This document shows positions 1-8,639 of a stretch of DNA of 64,000 bases, one piece after another (positions within the stretch are counted from its first letter, which is position 1; each line of letters begins with the position of its first letter). Origin of the DNA: Betaproteobacteria bacterium (GTDB lineage Bacteria > Pseudomonadota > Gammaproteobacteria > Burkholderiales > SG8-39); assembly GCA_016195915.1 (NCBI GenBank), contig JACPYS010000017.1, forward strand, positions 80,282 through 144,281, given 5' to 3'. The notes under the pieces are model-generated. The model was not told where the DNA came from. It saw nothing but the letters and a program-made list of their open reading frames with translations, and searched no databases. The position numbers and the translations under genes are program-made.

Positions 1-2736
1 GACCTCATGTCCCAGCGACGCGAGCCGGGCCAGCGCCAGCGCGAGGTCGAAAGTGCCGGAACGGCTGCCCTTGGAGGAGTCGAGCGCGATGGTCACTACG
101 TCGTTGTCGGGCAGAATCGATTGCACGAGATCGCACAGGACGTGGCCCGGGCCGATTTCCATGAAGGTCCGCACGCCGTCCGCGCGCATCGCCTGAACCT
201 GCTCCATGAAATTCACCGGACGGACGATCTGGTTGGCGAGAAGCTCCCGCGCCTGTTTGGCGGTTTTCGGGTACTCGCGGCCGGTGCTGTTGGCGTAAAC
301 AGGCATCGCGCCTTTGGCAAATGCAATGTCCTCGAGCGCTTCGGCGAACGGCGCGCGCGCATCGGCCACCAGCGGGCTGTGAAATGCCGCGGAAACCTTC
401 AGGACCCTGGAGCGTATGGAGCGTTCGGTCAAAGCGCTCACCGCTTTCTCGATCTCCTCCACGGGGCCGGCCAGAACGTACTGCGTTGGCGCATTTCGGT
501 TGGCCACGACGAGTGAACTGTTTTCCTCGCGCAGGAAATTCAACACGGTTTCCTCGTCCGCCTGCACGGCGAGCATCGCGCCGCGGCTGCCGTTGCCGTT
601 TCTGCTCGCCATCAGCCGGCCGCGCAGGTTCGACAATTGATGCAGCGCGTGGGGCTCGATCCGGCCCGCGCCGCACAGCGCGAGGAGTTCCCCGTAGCTG
701 TGTCCGCACGCGGCCTCGGCGGCGACGCCGAAATGGTTCAGCACCTCGAACGCGCCCATGCTTACCGCACCGAGCGCCGGCTGCGCGATGTCGGTCGCCT
801 TGAGCGCTTCCTCCTGCTCGCTGCGTGCCTGATCGGAAAAGACCGGCTGCGGGTAGACGAAATCGCTGAGCCGCCGCGCGTCGCTCTGGCGATGCTCGCG
901 CGCGAACACGCTATCGGCCTCGGTTAGCTTATCGATCATGCCGGGAAACTGGCAGGCGAGATCGCGCAGCATTCCGGGGTATTGCGAACCCTGACCGGGG
1001 AACAGCGCACCGAGCTTCCCGCGCCGCTTGCCCGAACCGAACGCGATCCCCGCTGGAGCCATCCACGCGGTCTTGTCCGGGTTCGCCTCGAGCATCTTCA
1101 AAGCGGCACTCTTCAGGCTCGCGCGATCGGAGTTCCTCGATACGATCGTGATCAGCCGGAAGTTCGCGTCGCGCTGGAACCGCTGGCGCGAGCGATGCGC
1201 CTCGCGTCTGAACTCGAGCCACGGGGTATCCGTCGCGTGCGCGGCGATCCGCGCCTGCAGTTCGCTCAACTGTTCGCTGCTGAAGGCGAGCAATTCCACG
1301 TCGCCATCCCAATCCACCTCGGTCTTGGCGGCGCCGTGCTCTTCCAGCACGCAGTGAAAATTCGTGCCGCCGAAGCCGAGCGCGCTCACGCCGGCGCGGC
1401 GGGGATGCCTGTCGCTTGGCAGCCAGGGGCGCTTGCGGGTGTTGATGTAGAACGGCGAGCGCCCTGGCACCAGTTCTTCTATCGGCTGGCTGACTTTGAT
1501 GGTTGGCGGCAAGACTTTACGGTGCAACGCCATCGCCGCCTTGATCACGCCCGCCACGCCTGCAGCAGCCTTGGTGTGCCCGATCTGCGACTTCACCGAA
1601 CCGAGCGCGCACCAGGTTCCAGCCTGCTGCGTCGAGCGGAAGACTTCGATCAGCGACGAAAGTTCGGTGGCGTCGCCGACTTTCGTACCGGTGCCGTGCG
1701 CTTCCACGAGCCCGATTGTATCCGGCATAACCCCGGAGTCCGCGTAGGCGCGTTGCAGCGCGAGCTTTTGTCCACCCGCACGTGGGGCGTAAATTGCGCT
1801 GCTGCGCCCGTCGCTCGACGAGCCGATGCCCTTGAGCACCGCGTAAATGCGGTCGCCGTCGCGCTCGGCGTCGGCCAGACGCCTGAGTACCAGCAGGCCG
1901 AGGCCTTCGCCGATCACCGTTCCGTCGCAATCCCGATCGAACGGTTTTGCGTCTCCAGTAGGCGAGAGCGCCGGCGTCTTGCTGAAACACATGTACATGA
2001 AAATGTCATTGAACGTGTCTACCCCGCCGGTGATGACCATGTCCGAACGGCCGGTGGAAAGCTCGAGGCCCGCGAGGTGGATCGCCGCAAGGGAGCTCGC
2101 GCAAGCGGCGTCGACCACACAGTTCGTGCCGCCCAGGTCGAGCCGGCTGGCGATGCGGCCTGCGGTGACGTTGCCGAGCAGGCCCGGAAACGAATTCTCC
2201 TGCCAGCCGACGTAGGAATCCGAGATGCGCTGCACGACGTCTTCTGCCACCGAGTCTTCTACGCCCGCCTGCTGAAGCGCCTTGCGCCAGATGGGATGAC
2301 CGAGGCGCGCGCCGAGCGGAATGACCAGCTCGAGCGCACCGGTGACGCCGAGGATCACGCTGGTGCGCTCGCGATCGTACTCGCGGCCCTGCCGGGTTCC
2401 GGCGGCGTAGCCGGCGTCTGCAAGCGCATGTTGCGCCACGACGAGGCTGAGCAGTTGCGAAGTGTCCGTGGCCTCGATGTCCTTCGGCGCCATGCCGAAC
2501 TCCATCGGGTTGAAATCCAGCGGCGAAAGAAAACCGCCGCGCTGCGCGTAGGTGCGATCCGGGGACTTCGGATCCTCGTCGAAATAGTCTGCGACATTCC
2601 AGTGCGAGCCGGCCGGTATCGGCGTGATGGCGTCCACGCCGTTCTTGATGTTCGCCCAATAGGCCTGCAGGTCGTCTGCCTTGGGAAACAGGCAACTGAT
2701 GCCGACTATGGCCAGTGGACAAGACTTGCTGCTCAT
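1..2736 (-). CDS. PfaA-like type I polyketide/fatty-acid synthase, KS-AT N-terminal part (runs off left edge)
   Basis: About 912 residues are visible and the gene continues past position 1. A ketosynthase domain fills roughly residues 1-460: it opens with CPLAIVGISCLFP, carries the nucleophile in VDAACASS (about 2091-2114) and the two histidine motifs VEAHGTGT and GSVKSQIGHTKAAAG. An acyltransferase domain follows, with GQGSQYPGM near residue 578 and the serine motif GHSYGE near residue 678. The KS-AT order and the GHSYGE form resemble PfaA/HglE-type synthases of polyunsaturated fatty acids or glycolipids; ACP, KR and DH domains would lie outside the window. The ATG at 2736 is 10 nt after the stop of the PfaD gene, so the two are probably co-transcribed. 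The product is unknown. Confidence 0.88.
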   Translation of the reverse strand, partial: MSSKSCPLAIVGISCLFPKADDLQAYWANIKNGVDAITPIPAGSHWNVADYFDEDPKSPDRTYAQRGGFLSPLDFNPMEFGMAPKDIEATDTSQLLSLVVAQHALADAGYAAGTRQGREYDRERTSVILGVTGALELVIPLGARLGHPIWRKALQQAGVEDSVAEDVVQRISDSYVGWQENSFPGLLGNVTAGRIASRLDLGGTNCVVDAACASSLAAIHLAGLELSTGRSDMVITGGVDTFNDIFMYMCFSKTPALSPTGDAKPFDRDCDGTVIGEGLGLLVLRRLADAERDGDRIYAVLKGIGSSSDGRSSAIYAPRAGGQKLALQRAYADSGVMPDTIGLVEAHGTGTKVGDATELSSLIEVFRSTQQAGTWCALGSVKSQIGHTKAAAGVAGVIKAAMALHRKVLPPTIKVSQPIEELVPGRSPFYINTRKRPWLPSDRHPRRAGVSALGFGGTNFHCVLEEHGAAKTEVDWDGDVELLAFSSEQLSELQARIAAHATDTPWLEFRREAHRSRQRFQRDANFRLITIVSRNSDRASLKSAALKMLEANPDKTAWMAPAGIAFGSGKRRGKLGALFPGQGSQYPGMLRDLACQFPGMIDKLTEADSVFAREHRQSDARRLSDFVYPQPVFSDQARSEQEEALKATDIAQPALGAVSMGAFEVLNHFGVAAEAACGHSYGELLALCGAGRIEPHALHQLSNLRGRLMASRNGNGSRGAMLAVQADEETVLNFLREENSSLVVANRNAPTQYVLAGPVEEIEKAVSALTERSIRSRVLKVSAAFHSPLVADARAPFAEALEDIAFAKGAMPVYANSTGREYPKTAKQARELLANQIVRPVNFMEQVQAMRADGVRTFMEIGPGHVLCDLVQSILPDNDVVTIALDSSKGSRSGTFDLALALARLASLGHEV

Positions 2737-2746
2737 CGCTCGCTGC

Positions 2747-4462
2747 TCATGGTTTGAAGACTTCACGCAATGCATCGGGCTCGAGAGGATGCGCGCCCGC
2801 CACGCCCGCCGGCAAGTGTATTCCTTGCGCGCGCAGATGCTGCAGGCGCAGCTGCATCGCCGCGCCGTAAATCAGATTCCGTGCCACCACTGCCACGCGA
2901 CGGTTCTCCGGTTTCTCGAGGAACGTTCCTCGCGTCCATTCGTTGAACGCGCCCATCGCCGGGCCGCACCATACCTGGTAATCCATCACCCGCGACGCTA
3001 CGCCGTCGTTCGCCCAGCGCGAACTGAGGCCGAGGTAGCTGCGAAAAACAAGCGCCATCCGGTGTTTCGGATCGCGTTCGGCCCGCTCGACCTGCCCCGG
3101 ATCGCGCCGCAGGAAAAATTCCCTGGTACCGCGCCACGCCTCCTCGAATGTCGCGCGCAGAAGTTGCTTTTCGACGAACGCCCGGTCCGCTTCCGGCAAT
3201 GATTCCAGGCCCGGATGCGCCCGGTAAAGATCATACAGCCTGGCCGCGCGCATGGGGAACATGGTGCCGCGCTTGAGCACCTGGACCCGCACGCCGATTT
3301 CGAACATGTCCGCCGCCGGCGCCATGGCGATATCGGCCTGCTCCGCCTGGGCGAGCAGGCGCCGCACCGTGTCCGAACTGCCAGATTCGACGCATGCCTG
3401 GTTCACCGACCCGGTCAGAACGTAAGCCGCACCCATCGCGTATGCGCCGGCGAGGGCCGCCGGGGTGGACATTCCGCCGGCCGCGCCCACGCGCAGCGGC
3501 TGTTCGTAGGAGTACTTCCCCTGGATCCGGTCTCGCAGGGCGAGCAGGGAAGGCAGCAAAGTGACCAATGGGCGATTATCCGTGTGTCCGCCGGAATCTG
3601 CTTCCGCGGTAATGTCTTGCGCCATCGGGATGCTTGCCGCCATCAGCGCCTGTTCCGGGGTGATCTCCCGGGTGCGGACGAGTTCGCTCAGCAACTCCGC
3701 TGGAGGCGGGGAGAAGAACTGCGTGGCCACTTCGACCCGCGAGACTTTCGCAATGATCCGATTGGGTGCAACGACGCAACCCTCGGCATCGCGTTTGATA
3801 CCCGTGACGCGATAGCGGACAACCGGCAGGGTCAGGCGCAGGTAGGCTGAGGCTTCTACCAGGCGGATGCCGCGCCGCAAATAGAGATCCGCTACGCCCG
3901 CTTCGAGTTCCGGCTCGTTCGGGCTGTGGATGAGATTGAAACCGTACCTCGCACGGAGGTCTGCGCGGGACAGTTGATCGATCGCCGCTTCGACCCGCTC
4001 GAGGCTCAAGCCCGCGGCGCCGAAAAAGCCGAGCATTCCGGCCCGCGCCATCTCCTCGACCAGCCGCGTGGAGGCAATGCCGTTGGCCATGGCGCCGGCG
4101 AGATATGCAAATCGCAGGCCATGATCCCCGCGGAAAGCATCGTCGCCGAGCTGTTCCGGCCTCAGCGCCGGTGCATACGCCGCAACTGGGTAGCCTTCGG
4201 TTGCCGCGCCTGGCTCGCGGAACTCCAGTTTGCCGCCGCCGGCGGACACCAGTGCGCCGTTCCAGCGAAGCAGGATCAAGGGTTCGTTCAACGAGCCGAT
4301 CGCACCCCCCAAGGCCGTTGCATCGGCAACGTACGAGTTACTGGTCGGACTCCACCAAGCGCATTCACCGACGCCTGCGCCCTTCCGAGCGAATGTATCG
4401 ACCATGAGCGGCGACAATGCTGTGGACTGTTCAATTGACAAGGTTCGTCTCATCCCGGCCAT
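2747..4462 (-). CDS. pfaD: PfaD family enoyl reductase (FMN, 2-nitropropane-dioxygenase fold)
   Basis: This 571-residue protein belongs to the PfaD family, the stand-alone FMN-dependent enoyl reductase that works in trans with PfaA-type synthases. Recognisable segments are LIHSPNEPELE, VRVGAAGGMSTPAALAGAYA-like residues (LRVGAAGGMSTPAALA), YVLTGSVNQACVESGSSD and EIGVRVQVLKRGTMFP. The open frame extends upstream to a TTG at 4714, but the ATG at 4462 is preceded by GGGAG with about 8 nt spacing and gives the usual family length, so it was chosen; a second ATG lies at 4453. It precedes the KS-AT synthase by 10 nt on the same strand. The unused upstream frame overlaps the promoter of the divergent PEP-CTERM gene. 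Confidence 0.88.
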   Translation of the reverse strand: MAGMRRTLSIEQSTALSPLMVDTFARKGAGVGECAWWSPTSNSYVADATALGGAIGSLNEPLILLRWNGALVSAGGGKLEFREPGAATEGYPVAAYAPALRPEQLGDDAFRGDHGLRFAYLAGAMANGIASTRLVEEMARAGMLGFFGAAGLSLERVEAAIDQLSRADLRARYGFNLIHSPNEPELEAGVADLYLRRGIRLVEASAYLRLTLPVVRYRVTGIKRDAEGCVVAPNRIIAKVSRVEVATQFFSPPPAELLSELVRTREITPEQALMAASIPMAQDITAEADSGGHTDNRPLVTLLPSLLALRDRIQGKYSYEQPLRVGAAGGMSTPAALAGAYAMGAAYVLTGSVNQACVESGSSDTVRRLLAQAEQADIAMAPAADMFEIGVRVQVLKRGTMFPMRAARLYDLYRAHPGLESLPEADRAFVEKQLLRATFEEAWRGTREFFLRRDPGQVERAERDPKHRMALVFRSYLGLSSRWANDGVASRVMDYQVWCGPAMGAFNEWTRGTFLEKPENRRVAVVARNLIYGAAMQLRLQHLRAQGIHLPAGVAGAHPLEPDALREVFKP

Positions 4463-4706
4463 CGCCTGCACTCCCGTGTTCTGGAAAGCGGCTGATTTAT
4501 CAGAGAAAATTAGGCATTTTAACCGTTTGAGCGTCACGCGACGAACGACGCGGCCAGAGGGAAAGTAAGAATCCCTTGTGGGCGCCGCGCATCCGCCCGA
4601 CGAGTTCCACGAAAACATCGCGGTCGTGTCAGAATTTTTTACATTAGCAACGTCGCAGGCTACAGCGTCCTGTCCAAGGTACTGTTTCTTAAAGAAGATG
4701 AATTTC

Positions 4707-4722
4707 TGGCACAAGATGTGCT
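4707..4722 (+). promoter_or_regulatory. Sigma-54-like -24/-12 promoter for the PEP-CTERM gene
   Basis: TGGCACAAGATGTGCT has GG at the -24 and GC at the -12 position with the correct spacing for the consensus TGGCACG-N4-TTGCW. The predicted start of transcription is about 4734, giving an 80-nt leader to the ATG at 4814. A perfect 12-bp palindrome, CTTTAGCTAAAG (4721-4732), abuts the predicted start. PEP-CTERM genes of betaproteobacteria are known to be activated through RpoN and the PrsK/PrsR pair, which fits. The element also contains a GCACA-AGA-TGTGC dyad, so an operator is an alternative reading. The rest of 4463-4813 holds nothing else I recognise. Confidence 0.5.
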
Positions 4723-4813
4723 TTAGCTAAAGCAATCTCCACGTGAAGTCGTTTTTGACGCGGAGTAGCAGAAAAAGAAAACTCTCTGACCATTAATTTT
4801 GGAGGATACGCAA

Positions 4814-5386
4814 ATGATGAAGAAATTCCTGATCGGCCTCGCTGCGATGTTTGGCGTGGTCAGCGTCGCAAACGCCCACTTGGTCGCGTTCGGCTGGAAA
4901 GATCAAGGCAATGGCTCGATCGTTATGTGGGGCGAACATTGGCACGGCGACCAGACGCTGCCTTCGACCGCCAATGGCGGCGTTCATATCGGCATCTACG
5001 GCAGTGACCCCAACACTTGGCAGACATTTCAGTGGACCGGTGTGGTGAATAACATGGGCGGTACCACCGCCGGAATGAACGCTATGGTTACCGCCGGCAC
5101 CCTTGATGGTTACGCCACCGATGGGTTTTTCTCCGGTAGCGCAGCTGAAAATGACTGGTTCACCACGGCTCCGTTGGTGCTAGGGAATGGTACTTGGGGA
5201 CTGTTTACCGGCACCAACTGCTGTATCGATACGATGGATGCGCCGGGGCAATTCGTGATCACGGGCATTTCCAGCGTTCCTTCGGGCACGGGACCGGGCA
5301 ACGTTCCGGAACCTGGCTCACTGGCTTTACTTGCCCTGGGTTTGCTGGGTCTCGGCGCAGGGCAGTTTCGCAAGCTGAGGACGTAA
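4814..5386 (+). CDS. PEP-CTERM sorting-domain surface protein
   Basis: This 190-residue exported protein starts with a signal peptide (MMKKFLIGLAAMFGVVSVANA) and ends with a PEP-CTERM tail: VPEPGSLALL, a hydrophobic helix and a basic end (FRKLRT). Exosortase-bearing bacteria cleave such tails and deliver the protein to the cell surface or exopolysaccharide matrix. The mature part is rich in Gly, Thr, Trp and Asn, has a Cys-Cys pair near residue 137, and matches no enzyme I recognise. GGAGGA at 4801-4806 is 7 nt before the ATG and decides the start over an upstream in-frame TTG at 4799. A sigma-54-like promoter lies upstream and a strong hairpin downstream, so it is probably monocistronic. No exosortase gene is in the window. 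Confidence 0.9.
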   Translation: MMKKFLIGLAAMFGVVSVANAHLVAFGWKDQGNGSIVMWGEHWHGDQTLPSTANGGVHIGIYGSDPNTWQTFQWTGVVNNMGGTTAGMNAMVTAGTLDGYATDGFFSGSAAENDWFTTAPLVLGNGTWGLFTGTNCCIDTMDAPGQFVITGISSVPSGTGPGNVPEPGSLALLALGLLGLGAGQFRKLRT

Positions 5387-5420
5387 CTAGACCGGAAACA
5401 GCGCGGCTCGCGCTGCGCTC

Positions 5421-5456
5421 AAACCGCAAACGCGCCTCCGGGCGCGTTTGTGGTTT
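5421..5456 (+). terminator. Hairpin terminator after the PEP-CTERM gene
   Basis: Two 16-base arms (5421-5436 and 5441-5456) pair completely, with one G-U wobble, around a TCCG tetraloop, 35 nt after the stop codon. The T-tract after the stem is poor (TGTGGCG), so the termination mechanism is inferred from the stem alone. Confidence 0.7.
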
Positions 5457-5701
5457 GTGGCGCTCAGTCCACATTCTCTACAGAGTGGCTTGGCCCGGCC
5501 GAAGGATATTCGGTGTCGGAATTCTTTACAGCGGTCGGAGGCTGATTTCATCCTCGGGGGGCTCGACGTCATCGTTTCGGGCGCAGGCGCGACACAAGAT
5601 GCCCGCGCAGGTAGAATCCTTCGCTGCCAACGCCCGAGCCTTTGAAAGGGCGCCGACAATGAATATCTTCCGCAATACGCCCATCACGAGGAGAGAACGT
5701 A

Positions 5702-6151
5702 ATGGCACGCCTGACGATCAATGGCAAAACACATAGCTTCGACGTCGATCCCGACACGCCTCTGTTGTGGGCGATCCGTGAACAGGTCGGCCTGACCGGC
5801 ACCAAGTACGGGTGCGGCATCGCGCAGTGCGGAGCGTGCACCGTGCACATCGACGGCGCGCCGGTGCGCTCCTGCGTGATGACCGTAGGCGCGGCCGAGG
5901 GCAAGCAGATCACGACGATCGAAGGCCTGGCTGTCAACGGTGTGCTGAGCAAGGTGCAGAAGGCCTGGCTGGAAAACGACGTACCGCAGTGCGGCTATTG
6001 CCAGTCTGGAATGATCATGGCGGTCACGGCGCTGTTGAAAGATAAACCGAAGCCGACCGACGCCGATATCGACGCCGCAATCACCAACATCTGCCGCTGC
6101 GGCACTTTCCAGCAGGTCCGCGAGGCGATCCACGCCGCGGCCGGGGCCTGA
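5702..6151 (+). CDS. iorA: [2Fe-2S] small subunit of a xanthine-oxidase-family hydroxylase (IorA-like)
   Basis: This 149-residue protein has the two iron-sulfur motifs of molybdenum hydroxylase small subunits: an N-terminal ferredoxin-type set (Cys38, Cys43, Cys46, Cys58 in [21 protein letters not shown]) and a C-terminal helical set (Cys97, Cys100, Cys131, Cys133 in CGYCQSG and ICRCGTF). It would carry electrons from the molybdopterin subunit encoded 10 nt downstream to an external acceptor. The nearest characterised relative by motif is isoquinoline 1-oxidoreductase alpha subunit, but related two-subunit enzymes oxidise aldehydes and other N-heterocycles, so the substrate is open. GAGGAGAG lies 7 nt before the ATG. 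The 245 nt upstream holds the terminator of the PEP-CTERM gene and no clear operator. Confidence 0.9.
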   Translation: MARLTINGKTHSFDVDPDTPLLWAIREQVGLTGTKYGCGIAQCGACTVHIDGAPVRSCVMTVGAAEGKQITTIEGLAVNGVLSKVQKAWLENDVPQCGYCQSGMIMAVTALLKDKPKPTDADIDAAITNICRCGTFQQVREAIHAAAGA

Positions 6152-6161
6152 GGGGGACGAC

Positions 6162-8336
6162 ATGAACTACGCGCCCAAAATCTCCCGCCGTTCGTTCATC
6201 GTCAGCAGCGCCGCGGTCGGTGGCGGCCTCGCACTCGGACTGAACATTCCGTTCGGGGCAAGCGTCGTACGTGCCGCTGACGGATCCCCCGAGTTGAATG
6301 CCTGGGTGGTTATTCGCCCAGACGACACTGTGGTCATTCGCATTGCGCGCTCCGAAATGGGGCAGGGCAGTCTCACGGGCTTCGCGCAGATGGTGGCCGA
6401 GGAACTCGAGTGCGACTGGGCGAAGGTGACGACGGAATATCCGACACCCGGCCAGAACGTCGCGCGCAAGCGGGTATGGGGCGACTTCGGCACCGGCGGA
6501 AGCCGCGGCATCCGGACGTCGCACGACTACGTTCGCAAGGGCGGCGCGACTGCCCGGGTGATGCTGGTACAGGCCGCAGCCAACGAATGGAAGGTTCCGG
6601 CTTCTGAATGCAGCGTGGCGATCAGCGTCATCACGCACAAGCCCTCGGGCCGCACCACGAGCTATGGCAAGGTTGCCGAGGCCGCGGCGAAGCTCGAGCC
6701 GCCGAAGGACGTGGCGCTCAAGGATCCGAAGGACTGGAAGATCATCGGCAAACCGCTGAAGCGGCTCGACACGGCCGACAAACTGACGGGCAAGCAGGTT
6801 TTTGGCGCCGACCTGAAACTGCCCGGCATGCTCAATGCGGCGATCAAAGATTGTCCGGTGTTCGGCGGCAAGGTGCAAAGCTACGACGCGGCGAATGCCT
6901 CGCGCATGCCTGGTGTGAAGAAGGTGGTGGTCATCGACGGTAGTGCGGTCGCCGTCATTGCCGATACCTGGTGGCATGCCAAGACTGCTCTCGATGCCGT
7001 CGATATTCGGTGGGACGGTGGCGCGAACACGAAGGTGTCGAGCGCGTCGATCGCCGAGGTGCTGAAGGAAGGCCTGAGCGCGAAGCAGGCGTTCGTGCAC
7101 AACCAGAAGGGTGACGCGAAGGCGGCGATCGCCGGCGCTGCCAAGAGGATCGAGGCGATCTATGCCTATCCGTTCCAGAATCACGCCTGCATGGAGCCGA
7201 TGAATGCGACGGCGCTCTATACGGCCGATCGCTGCGAGGTCTGGTGTCCGACGCAGAACGGTGAGGCGGCGCTCGCCGCGACGGCCGAAGCTTCCGGACT
7301 GCCGGTTTCAAAGTGCGATGTGCAAAAGGTCCATTGCGGCGGTGGTTTTGGCCGGCGCGGTTTCACCGATTCCGTGCGCCAAGCCGTCCTGATCGCCAAG
7401 CAAATGCCGGGCACGCCCGTGAAGCTGCTCTGGACGCGCGAAGAAGACATGCTGCACGGTAAATACCACCCGGTGATGCAGGCGAAACTGACGGGTGGAC
7501 TCGACGCGAACGGGAACCTGACGGGCTTGCAGATCCGGCTTTCGGGACAATCGATCCTTGCGGCTGTTCGTCCGGAGGCGATGGACAAAGGCAAGGACCC
7601 GTTCTCGTTCCAGGGATTCTGGCCCGCCGGCGAGCACTCGTTCGAGTACACGATCCCGAACGTTCTGATCGATCATGCGATGCGCAACACACACGTGCCG
7701 CCGGGCTTCTGGCGCGGCGTGAATATCAACCAGAATGCGATCTTTCTCGAGTGCTTCATGGACGAACTCGCCCACGCGGCCGGACAGGACGCGCTCGCGT
7801 TCCGCCGCAAGCTGATGGCGCCGCATCCGAAGTCTCTCGCGGTGCTGAACGCGGTGGCCGACAAGGGCGGCTGGGGCAAGCCGGCTGCGCCGGGTGTGCA
7901 CCGCGGACTCGCGCACTTCAGGTGTTTCGGAAGCTACGTAGCCGCCTGTGCCGAGATTTCCGTCAAGGACGGAAACAAGGTGAAGATCCACCGTATCGTT
8001 GCCGCCACCGATTCGGGCTATGCCGTGAACCCTGCGCAGATCGAGCGGCAGATCGCGGGGTCATTCGTCTACGGGCTATCTGCGGTGTTCGACCAGGAGT
8101 GCACGGTCAAGGATGGCCGCATGGAGCAGGAGAACTTTCACCAGTACAACTCGATGCGCATCGCGCAGATGCCAAAGGTCGAATCGATCGTCATGCCTTC
8201 CGGCGGCTTCTGGGGCGGGGTGGGCGAGCCGACGATCTGCGTCGCCGCGCCTGCCGTGCTCAACGCATTCTTCTCGGCGACGGGCAAGCGCATCCGCTCG
8301 TTCCCGCTGAAGAACCACGGCATCACCATGGTGTAG
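6162..8336 (+). CDS. iorB: Molybdopterin-binding large subunit, isoquinoline 1-oxidoreductase beta-like
   Basis: The 724-residue protein begins with a Tat signal (SRRSFIVSSAAV), meaning it is exported folded with its molybdenum cofactor. The fold and the motifs GSRGIRTSHDYVRKGGATAR, GGFGRRGF, PPGFWRGVN and the C-terminal GGFWGGVGEP identify the IorB branch of the xanthine dehydrogenase family; the Glu of GVGEP is in the position of the catalytic Glu. There is no FAD subunit, so electrons should pass through the small subunit to a cytochrome. A cytochrome c gene starts 19 nt downstream, which fits a periplasmic dehydrogenase feeding the respiratory chain. Substrate not determinable from sequence. 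Confidence 0.9.
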   Translation: MNYAPKISRRSFIVSSAAVGGGLALGLNIPFGASVVRAADGSPELNAWVVIRPDDTVVIRIARSEMGQGSLTGFAQMVAEELECDWAKVTTEYPTPGQNVARKRVWGDFGTGGSRGIRTSHDYVRKGGATARVMLVQAAANEWKVPASECSVAISVITHKPSGRTTSYGKVAEAAAKLEPPKDVALKDPKDWKIIGKPLKRLDTADKLTGKQVFGADLKLPGMLNAAIKDCPVFGGKVQSYDAANASRMPGVKKVVVIDGSAVAVIADTWWHAKTALDAVDIRWDGGANTKVSSASIAEVLKEGLSAKQAFVHNQKGDAKAAIAGAAKRIEAIYAYPFQNHACMEPMNATALYTADRCEVWCPTQNGEAALAATAEASGLPVSKCDVQKVHCGGGFGRRGFTDSVRQAVLIAKQMPGTPVKLLWTREEDMLHGKYHPVMQAKLTGGLDANGNLTGLQIRLSGQSILAAVRPEAMDKGKDPFSFQGFWPAGEHSFEYTIPNVLIDHAMRNTHVPPGFWRGVNINQNAIFLECFMDELAHAAGQDALAFRRKLMAPHPKSLAVLNAVADKGGWGKPAAPGVHRGLAHFRCFGSYVAACAEISVKDGNKVKIHRIVAATDSGYAVNPAQIERQIAGSFVYGLSAVFDQECTVKDGRMEQENFHQYNSMRIAQMPKVESIVMPSGGFWGGVGEPTICVAAPAVLNAFFSATGKRIRSFPLKNHGITMV

Positions 8337-8355
8337 GCGAGCGGGACGGCAACAC

Positions 8356-8637
8356 GTGCGCGCGTTAGTTGCGGCTGCGGTTGCAGTGGGATGGATCGTC
8401 CCGTCAAGCGCTGCACCGCCCGCCGGTGCAGCGGCTTGTTCGGGCTGCCACGCGGCGTCCACGCGTGTCGCCACCCCGGTGGCGCGGCTCGCGGGACGCG
8501 ATCCCGCTGACATCGTCAAGGCGATGCGGGAGTTCCGGGAAGGTGCCAGGCCTGCGACGGTGATGGACCGCATCGCCAAAGGTTTCACGGACGAGGAAGT
8601 CCAGGCGATCGCCGCCTGGTACGCGGGCAAACGCTGA
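8356..8637 (+). CDS. Small monoheme c-type cytochrome
   Basis: This 93-residue exported cytochrome has a short signal peptide and one heme attachment site, CSGCH at residues 28-32, with a candidate distal Met in ATVMDRIAKG. Translation starts at GTG 8356. It lies between the molybdenum hydroxylase (19 nt upstream) and the flavocytochrome-c flavoprotein (2 nt downstream), so it could be the electron acceptor of either enzyme. Class I cytochromes of this size preceding an FCSD flavoprotein are often annotated as sulfide dehydrogenase cytochrome subunit (FccA/SoxE); the diheme FccA of Allochromatium is larger, so the SoxE-like monoheme reading is preferred. Confidence 0.85.
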   Translation: MRALVAAAVAVGWIVPSSAAPPAGAAACSGCHAASTRVATPVARLAGRDPADIVKAMREFREGARPATVMDRIAKGFTDEEVQAIAAWYAGKR

Positions 8638-8639
8638 GC

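Noticed and set aside
982..2757. 591-residue open frame on the plus strand
   Set aside because: It is antisense to the ketosynthase-acyltransferase gene, whose motifs are unmistakable on the minus strand; the long frame is a product of high GC.
4462..4714. TTG start at 4714 for PfaD
   Set aside because: It would add 84 residues not found in PfaD proteins and overlap the divergent promoter; the ATG at 4462 has a good ribosome site.
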